Shown in pieces: positions 25,895 through 30,764 of a DNA stretch of 30,764 bases; positions within the stretch are counted from its first letter, which is position 1, and every line of letters begins with the position of its first letter. Made by a program: the position numbers and the translations under genes. The DNA is from a virus. The stretch covers positions 1 to 30,764 of the IMG/VR virus record IMGVR_UViG_3300013132_000171. The stretch is one strand, 5' to 3'. The notes under the pieces were generated by a model. It was given only the letters and a program-made list of their open reading frames with translations. It was not told the origin of the DNA and ran no database searches.

Positions 25895-27342
25895 GTATTC
25901 AATTTCGTTCTAGAGTTAAATCAGTAGCAGATTTTGGTCCAGATTTGAAGGCCGTAGGCACTTGTTGTTTTCCAGATGGAAGTCGTGAATCAATTTCATT
26001 TTATGAATGTTTTGTAAAAAGCGGAACATTTTTTTCAGGCACTGATGTAGAATGTCCAGATCAAGGTGAACAAATATTATGTTATGCCTGTTCGTATCTT
26101 ACATCATCACAAAAAACACAAGTAATTGATGATTCTACTATACTAAATTCAAATCCAACATGGGGAACCAAAACTGTAACAAGATGTGAATGTTCACGTA
26201 TAGGTGGATCGCCTTCTAAATTAGATTCTGCTGGTAGAGATATTAGAATTCCAAAAGCATGTTGTTTTATTGATTATAATGCAAATGGATTTCCCGTAGG
26301 AATAACTTGTGAAAATGTTTGTTCAGAAAAAGAATGTTCACTTAAAGGAATTACATTTGAAAATGGTGAATTAAAAAATACACCTATTTTCACATCAGAT
26401 AAAACGTGTGAAGAAGTTTCATGTGAACCATCTAATATAACTCCAGCAACATTTACAAAAATGGCAACTGGTTCAGATGAATTTTTAAATTTTGATATAG
26501 GAACTTGCTATACTTTATCCAAGGGTGAGTCAGCATATTCATATTCATGTGATCTTAAAATGCTTCATGAATGTTCTGGTTATTGGACATCTTCCGACTT
26601 TGGAGATAATGGAACAATATTCTGCAATCATCCCTACGCTCCCCAGACTCCAACTATTGAATCTGGTCGTATAATAGAGCCAGAAATTATGTCAGAATCA
26701 TCATTTGATGCGTTAAATCTAAAGATTGGAGATTCATATAAAGGTGGAATTTATATTGGTAAGTTTCAAGTTAATTCAGTTGAATCAAAAGTATATGGAT
26801 CTTTAAATCTTAAACAGCCAGAAGAAAGATATTATGAAGATAATTCTCCAAGAGATCAATATAATAAATGGGCATTGATTGTTGACTTTGATGAATATAA
26901 TCTAGCCTTTTTAACATCAGATGAGATGAAATATGATCCAGCCGAAACTTCTTTATCAGATGGTTTCTATAATTGTTATGGAAATAAAAATAGTTTCTTT
27001 GGATTAAGTAATATTACTCTTAATACAATTAAAGGCAAAATAAGAAATGGTTTTGCTGATTATTATATTCCAAGCATTATTGAGTTGTATTTTCTAAATA
27101 ATGCTATTCGTAATAATTCTGCATTAAATGATATATTAGGAATCGAAAATAATTTAACATCATCATCATTTTTCTTCGAAGATCTAACTTCTCAGAAAAC
27201 AAAACAAAGTAGATTTAATAATCTGCTTTTAAACTATAATACAAGTATAAATAATAGTACAGAAGAATTCGGTAAAACCTATTTGATTCCGAGTACAACT
27301 AAAGGAAATGTGAGATTTTTTAGAAAGGTAATACTAACATGA
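25891..27342 (+). CDS. Short Cys-repeat protein with degenerate lectin-like domain (adhesin 4)
   Basis: A 483-residue relative of the three upstream genes that lacks the collagen-like stem. Residues 23-180 have two Cys units (GTCCFPDGS and KACCFIDYN). Residues 279-483 match the DUF1566-like domain at IGDSYKGGIYIGKF, KWALIVDFDEYNL, DYYIPSIIELYFL (388) and a terminal RFFRKVIL in place of RPVRR. The YW(S/T)ST landmark is replaced by LTSSSFFFED, so the ligand site may be changed or lost. It could be an assembly partner of adhesins 1-3 or a decaying copy, although the frame is intact. Its start overlaps the adhesin 3 stop (ATGA) and its stop overlaps the next start (ATGA). Confidence 0.75.
   Translation: MSIQFRSRVKSVADFGPDLKAVGTCCFPDGSRESISFYECFVKSGTFFSGTDVECPDQGEQILCYACSYLTSSQKTQVIDDSTILNSNPTWGTKTVTRCECSRIGGSPSKLDSAGRDIRIPKACCFIDYNANGFPVGITCENVCSEKECSLKGITFENGELKNTPIFTSDKTCEEVSCEPSNITPATFTKMATGSDEFLNFDIGTCYTLSKGESAYSYSCDLKMLHECSGYWTSSDFGDNGTIFCNHPYAPQTPTIESGRIIEPEIMSESSFDALNLKIGDSYKGGIYIGKFQVNSVESKVYGSLNLKQPEERYYEDNSPRDQYNKWALIVDFDEYNLAFLTSDEMKYDPAETSLSDGFYNCYGNKNSFFGLSNITLNTIKGKIRNGFADYYIPSIIELYFLNNAIRNNSALNDILGIENNLTSSSFFFEDLTSQKTKQSRFNNLLLNYNTSINNSTEEFGKTYLIPSTTKGNVRFFRKVILT
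25957..26430 (+). repeat. Two-unit Cys-repeat array in adhesin 4
   Basis: Two units begin at residues 23 (GTCC) and about 126 (KACC), separated by a linker with its own Cys residues. Both retain the later GxF/GITF and Cys-x(3)-Cys elements. Confidence 0.7.
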
Positions 27343-27845
27343 GCTGCAATTGTGGAAAAAATAAAGATAATGCTAAATTTAGAACAGAAGAAATTAAAAA
27401 AGAAAATGTAGTTGCAGAAAAAGTCACAATGATGCAAAATTTTGCATCAGCAATTGTTTCAAGGGGCGTTTCAAATAACAAAGTTAGTTTGCCTGTAAAG
27501 CAACTTAGAGTTGCATCCTGCTTTGGAAACATGAAGCAGGGTGGAGAATTGCCACCATGCGAACATCTTAAACCAAGCACTACATCTGGAAAATTCTTTT
27601 GTGGTGGCTGTGGTTGTGGAGATAGAGAAGGTACGTGGCTTGTGGCAGAAGGCGATAAGTATTCAAAACTAGACTATCCAAAATTAGCATGTCCTCTTCA
27701 AATGCCAGGATTTTCTAACTACAAAAAATCAGATCCTTCAGAAGCCGAAGAACCAATTACGAGAAGATATTATATTGAAAATAATCTTACATATAAGGAT
27801 CTTGAAAAAATACCAGTAACGATTCATGCACCGACTAATAAATAA
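27339..27845 (+). CDS. Small Cys-rich putative metal-binding protein
   Basis: A 168-residue protein that I cannot assign to a named T4 gene. It begins MSCNCGK. The middle (residues 72-130) has PPCEH followed by FFCGGCGCGDREGTW and then LACPLQMPGFSNY. The C-E-H, CGGCGC and C-P pattern suggests a zinc or other metal site, possibly with disulfides. The region encoding it is richer in G+C than most of the window. It has a GAAAGG site upstream inside the adhesin 4 gene, and the start overlaps that gene by ATGA. It lies between the adhesins and the neck genes, roughly where T4 has fibritin (wac), but shows no coiled coil. It could be a virion or assembly factor. Confidence 0.65.
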   Translation: MSCNCGKNKDNAKFRTEEIKKENVVAEKVTMMQNFASAIVSRGVSNNKVSLPVKQLRVASCFGNMKQGGELPPCEHLKPSTTSGKFFCGGCGCGDREGTWLVAEGDKYSKLDYPKLACPLQMPGFSNYKKSDPSEAEEPITRRYYIENNLTYKDLEKIPVTIHAPTNK

Positions 27846-27853
27846 TATCTCCA

Positions 27854-27861
27854 TATAAATA
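27854..27861 (+). promoter_or_regulatory. Candidate T4-type late promoter upstream of gp13
   Basis: An exact TATAAATA octamer, the T4 late -10 element, lies in the 30-base spacer between the Cys-rich gene and gp13. This is the longest gene-free gap in the window. An AGGAG ribosome site follows at 27866-27870, 5 bases before the ATG. With T4 spacing the transcript would start near 27867, at the ribosome site itself, which is very short and weakens the call. By chance about nine such octamers per strand are expected in DNA this AT-rich (my estimate). Confidence 0.4.
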
Positions 27862-27875
27862 AAATAGGAGATTTT

Positions 27876-28679
27876 ATGGCAGCACCAAATTCAAGAGATT
27901 CTATTATAGATTATGCTCTAAGAACTCTTGGTAGTCCAGTTATTGAAATTAACGTAGATAGAGAACAATGTGAAGATCGTCTTGACGAAGCTTTACAATT
28001 CTTTATAGAACGTCATTTTGATGGTGTTGAAAAAGTATTTTTTAAATATCAAATTACTCAAACTGATATGATAAACAAATATATTGATGTAAATAATATT
28101 GGTGGTTGGGATGGAAATGCTAATTCACGACCAAATGGTACTGATATTATCTCAGTAGTAAAATTATTTCAATTTGGTAATTTTGCTAATATTGATATGT
28201 TTGATCTTAAATATCAATTAGCTCTGGTTGACTATTTCGGTATCAATAGAGGTATGAATGGTGGTGGATCAATGGGTCTTGCATCATATCATTATACAAA
28301 ACAATATATTAAATTGATTGAAGACTTCTTTCAGGGTGAGAAAGCTTTACGATTCAGTAAAGTGACCAATAGAATTCATATTGATGGGACTTTGACCGAT
28401 TTAATTGTTGGTGATTATATAGTATTTGAGACATATGCAGCACTTGATCCAGAAGAATATACAAAAATATTTGATGATCGTCTTCTTAAAAAATATCTAA
28501 CTGCACTCATAAAAAGACAGTGGGGTGCAAATATGGCAAAATACGATGGTGTCCAGCTTCCTGGTGGCATAGTAATGAAAGGCGGACAGATATATGCTGA
28601 AGCAGCTAGTGAAATAGTCGCCATAGAAAATGAATTCATAACTACTCACGAATTGCCAGTAAATTTCTTTGTAGCATAA
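27876..28679 (+). CDS. 13: Neck protein gp13
   Basis: A 267-residue protein (T4 gp13 is 309). The N-terminus (IIDYALRTLGSPVIEINVDREQ, in two pieces over residues 10-31, then ERHFDGVEKVF) is the standard gp13 pattern, and the helix-strand layout continues to the end. gp13 and gp14 form the neck that closes the packaged head and receives the tail. It has the best ribosome site in the window (AGGAG, 5-base spacing) and a possible late promoter in front, which fits the start of a new transcription block. gp14 follows after one base. Confidence 0.92.
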   Translation: MAAPNSRDSIIDYALRTLGSPVIEINVDREQCEDRLDEALQFFIERHFDGVEKVFFKYQITQTDMINKYIDVNNIGGWDGNANSRPNGTDIISVVKLFQFGNFANIDMFDLKYQLALVDYFGINRGMNGGGSMGLASYHYTKQYIKLIEDFFQGEKALRFSKVTNRIHIDGTLTDLIVGDYIVFETYAALDPEEYTKIFDDRLLKKYLTALIKRQWGANMAKYDGVQLPGGIVMKGGQIYAEAASEIVAIENEFITTHELPVNFFVA

Positions 28680-28680
28680 C

Positions 28681-29562
28681 ATGGCAACTAATCCATTTTT
28701 CAAATATTCAAACCTAGATCAGAAATTAATAGATGATCTTACCATAGAGACTATTAAAGTCACTGGTGTAGATATTCTTTATATTCCAAGAGAATATTTT
28801 AAATTGGATAATATTTTAGGTGAAGATATACAATCTAAATTTACAAAAGCATATCCATTAGAATGTTATGTGCAAACAGTACTATCATTCGATGGACAGG
28901 CTGATGTAATAAGTAAATTTGGTGTATTAATTACCGATAGAATGACGATTCAGGTATCAAAAACTAGATTCAATCAAGAAATAAAATCAAAAAATACTGA
29001 AATATTAAGACCAAGAGAAGGAGATTTGATTTATTTTCCATACTCAGGCACTATTTTTGAGATTAATAAGCTTGAGGATGAGATTCCATTTTATCAATTA
29101 GGAAAACTCACCACCTATACTCTTACTTTAGAAGCATTCGTGTATTCACATGAAGAATTCGATACAGGAATTGATATACTTGATAATGCCACAAAGGATA
29201 GAAAATCATTTGTTTCTAGAATATTACTTAAAGGTATTCAAGGTGGTAATTATTTACCAGGTGAATATGTAAGTCATTCTGGTTATACAGCAACTGTTCA
29301 ACAGTTTACAAAGGGATTCAGTTATTCATATATGTACGTATTTGATGAGCTTGGAACATATGCAAATGGTCTAACACTTTCTGGTGCTCTATCGGGTGCT
29401 GGATATACTGGATTCAATCGTTCAATTACAACTACTATTATTCCAACTGATCCAGTTAAGGATAGAAGTGATGGTGATAATGTTGATTTTGATATAGAAC
29501 GAGCGAAGAAAGATCTATTTGATTTTACTGAAACGGATCCATTTAGCGAAGGGAAATACTAA
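28681..29562 (+). CDS. 14: Neck protein gp14
   Basis: A 293-residue protein (T4 gp14 is 256). It starts ATNPFFKYSNLDQKLIDDLTIE, split here as NPFF and LIDDLTIETIKVTG, and contains DILYIPREYFKLDNILGED and a GDLIYFPYSGTIFEI segment followed by FEI-type strands (residues 117-131), all typical of gp14. It works with gp13 in head-tail joining. There is one base between the gp13 stop and its start, and the stop overlaps gp15 (TAATG). A C-terminal acidic tail (residues 260-293) is longer than the core. Confidence 0.92.
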   Translation: MATNPFFKYSNLDQKLIDDLTIETIKVTGVDILYIPREYFKLDNILGEDIQSKFTKAYPLECYVQTVLSFDGQADVISKFGVLITDRMTIQVSKTRFNQEIKSKNTEILRPREGDLIYFPYSGTIFEINKLEDEIPFYQLGKLTTYTLTLEAFVYSHEEFDTGIDILDNATKDRKSFVSRILLKGIQGGNYLPGEYVSHSGYTATVQQFTKGFSYSYMYVFDELGTYANGLTLSGALSGAGYTGFNRSITTTIIPTDPVKDRSDGDNVDFDIERAKKDLFDFTETDPFSEGKY

Positions 29563-30311
29563 TGTTTGGAGAAAATGTATCATTTTACAATGAAACTATT
29601 CGTAAAAACATAGTTGCTTTTGGTACTTTGTTTAATCAAATTACAATATTACGTAAAGATGCTAATGACGAAATCACTAATAGAATTAAAGTTCCAATTT
29701 TATATGGACCAAAAGAAAAATTTATCTATAGATTGACTACTGAAACTGGTCTAACTGATAATACCCATATTCAATCAACATTCCCAAAGATGGGATTTGA
29801 GATAATTAATATTTTATATGATCCTACAAGAAAATTAAATAGAATTTATAAGAAAAAAAATTCAACAGTCAGTTATAATGAAAGTACTTTTGTTGAAATA
29901 CCATATAATATAAATTTAAATCTATATTCTTTTACTAGAAATCTTGAAGATAATTTACAAATTATAGAGCAGATTATTCCATATTTTGCTCCAGATTTTA
30001 CTGTAACAATTAATTATAATTCACTAAATGAAAAAGTAGATATTCCTATAGTATTAAATGATGTAAGTACATCCGAAGATTATGAGGGTGATTTTAGTAC
30101 CAGAAGAAGCGTTACTAGTGTATTTAATTTTACAATGAAAACATATGTTTATGGAAATATTAAGAGAGATTCTGGTGGTATTATAGAGAATGCATTGGTT
30201 AATATTTACAATGGTATGACAATGCAATCTAATCCATCGAATCTTGTTTCAAGTCCAGGTTATACTGGAAATTCAGTTACAGGAAGCATAACTTATTATG
30301 ATGGTGTTTAA
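29562..30311 (+). CDS. 15: Tail terminator / sheath stabiliser gp15
   Basis: A 249-residue protein (T4 gp15 is 272). It matches T4 gp15 along its length: MFGENVSFYNETIRK (T4: MFGYFYNSSFRRY), ILRKDA...IKVPILYGPKEKFIYRL (T4: RVPITYASKEHFMMKL), IPYNINLNLYSFTRN (T4: MIYELSIFTRYED), IIEQIIPYFAPDFTVTIN (T4: IVEQILPYFQPHFNTTM) and YEGDFSTRRSVTSVFNFTMKTYVYG (in parts). gp15 forms the hexamer that caps the tail and binds the last sheath ring and the neck. It overlaps gp14 by TAATG, and a 2-base gap separates it from gp16. Confidence 0.95.
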   Translation: MFGENVSFYNETIRKNIVAFGTLFNQITILRKDANDEITNRIKVPILYGPKEKFIYRLTTETGLTDNTHIQSTFPKMGFEIINILYDPTRKLNRIYKKKNSTVSYNESTFVEIPYNINLNLYSFTRNLEDNLQIIEQIIPYFAPDFTVTINYNSLNEKVDIPIVLNDVSTSEDYEGDFSTRRSVTSVFNFTMKTYVYGNIKRDSGGIIENALVNIYNGMTMQSNPSNLVSSPGYTGNSVTGSITYYDGV

Positions 30312-30313
30312 TA

Positions 30314-30745
30314 ATGTCAAAAGATCCATTTGAAAATATATCGAAAGCTTTAGAGACTACGTTTGATAAAGCTCCTGAAAAAAAGGATATTCAGATCGTA
30401 AAAGAAATTAAACGATCAAAAGAAGAAGTCCTTGATGCTGATTTTAATTCAGCAAGAACAAATATGAAGGAGCTTATTGATAATGGAATGGATGCACTAG
30501 ATGGTATATTAAAAGTTGCTTCTGCTAGTGATTCTCCAAGAGCATATGAAGTGGCTGCATTATTATTAAAAACTCTTTCAGATATGAATAAAGATTTAAT
30601 GGTTGTTCATGAAAAATCTGAGAATATACAAAAAGAAAAAATAACAAATATTACAAACAATTCAATATATGTTGGATCTACAACTGAATTACAAAATTTA
30701 ATTAATAAATCTAGATCACAAAATAAGCAGATAGATAATGCCTAA
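30314..30745 (+). CDS. 16: Terminase small subunit gp16
   Basis: A 143-residue protein (T4 gp16 is 164). It lies between gp15 and the gp17 start, the conserved order in T4-like phages. The central helices (about residues 45-95: LIDNGMDALDGILKVAS, then SPRAYEVAALLLKTLSDMNKDL) are typical of gp16 proteins of marine T4-like phages, with a predicted coiled-coil character. gp16 recognises DNA and controls the packaging motor gp17. The N-terminus is Lys/Asp-rich (DNA-binding candidate). Its last eight bases overlap the gp17 ATG. Confidence 0.85.
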   Translation: MSKDPFENISKALETTFDKAPEKKDIQIVKEIKRSKEEVLDADFNSARTNMKELIDNGMDALDGILKVASASDSPRAYEVAALLLKTLSDMNKDLMVVHEKSENIQKEKITNITNNSIYVGSTTELQNLINKSRSQNKQIDNA

Positions 30746-30764
30746 AGAATATCAGAAAAAACCA
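30738..30764 (+). CDS. 17: Terminase large subunit gp17, first codons only
   Basis: An ATG at 30738-30740 opens nine codons (MPKEYQKKP) to the right edge, overlapping the gp16 stop by eight bases. The identity comes only from position after gp16, as in T4. The visible residues are too few to judge. Confidence 0.55.

Noticed and set aside
25459-25902. 147-codon open frame on the minus strand
   Set aside because: Antisense to the conserved C-terminal domain of adhesin 3 and across its junction with adhesin 4. Its length is explained by codon bias on the other strand.
27320-27580. 86-codon minus-strand frame
   Set aside because: Antisense to the start of the Cys-rich gene, which has a motif pattern and upstream ribosome site.
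27846-27875. Rho-independent terminator before gp13
   Set aside because: No GC stem followed by a T run. The gap holds the TATAAATA box and ribosome site only.
1-30764. tRNA genes, CRISPR array, insertion sequence or attachment site
   Set aside because: No cloverleaf-like intergenic space, no regularly spaced direct repeats outside coding collagen or Cys tracts, and no transposase or integrase.

Overview
This window is a late structural segment of a T4-like contractile-tailed phage (Caudoviricetes, myovirus morphology). The evidence is a run of proteins matching the T4 baseplate, neck and packaging families: gp26, gp4, gp48, gp53, gp27, gp25, gp6, gp7 (partial), gp8, gp13, gp14, gp15, gp16 and the first codons of the terminase large subunit (gp17). 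The DNA is very AT-rich, genes are packed end to end, and no tRNA, rRNA, integrase or host gene is visible. Adhesins with collagen-like, Cys-repeat and lectin-like modules suggest an environmental (probably aquatic) phage. The host cannot be told from the sequence.

Layout. (1) Positions 1-1766, minus strand: a gp4-like head-completion nuclease, a tail-tube-fold protein (probably gp54) and a gp26-like baseplate protein that runs off the left edge. (2) Positions 1781-13526, plus strand: tail-tube cap gp48, wedge gp53, a giant gp27-type hub, wedge gp25, gp6, a short gp7-like protein and gp8. (3) Positions 13526-27845: a small baseplate-associated protein, a carbohydrate-binding tail fibre, a small paralogue of part of that fibre, four related Cys-rich adhesin-like proteins and a small Cys-rich putative metal-binding protein. 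This block sits where T4 has genes 9-10-11-12-wac, but the proteins are different. (4) Positions 27876-30764: neck proteins gp13 and gp14, tail terminator/sheath stabiliser gp15, small terminase gp16 and the start of gp17.

How the genes work together: the hub (gp27-like), the tube starter proteins (gp48, gp54-like) and the wedges (gp53, gp25, gp6, gp7, gp8) would form the baseplate. The fibre and Cys-rich proteins would be attached to it for host recognition. gp13, gp14 and gp15 join head to tail, gp16 and gp17 package DNA, and gp4 finishes the head. Almost all junctions are TAATG or ATGA overlaps or spacers of a few bases, so translation is probably coupled along long late transcripts. No gene-free stretch exceeds 30 bases.

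The most unusual content is (a) the adhesin cassette at 16979-27342, built from collagen-like stems, about 21 copies of a CC-x-C type repeat and lectin-like (DUF1566/Lcl_C type) heads, (b) a gp27 homologue with about 1,100 extra residues between its conserved ends, and (c) a glycine-zipper hydrophobic hairpin inside the tail-tube cap protein.
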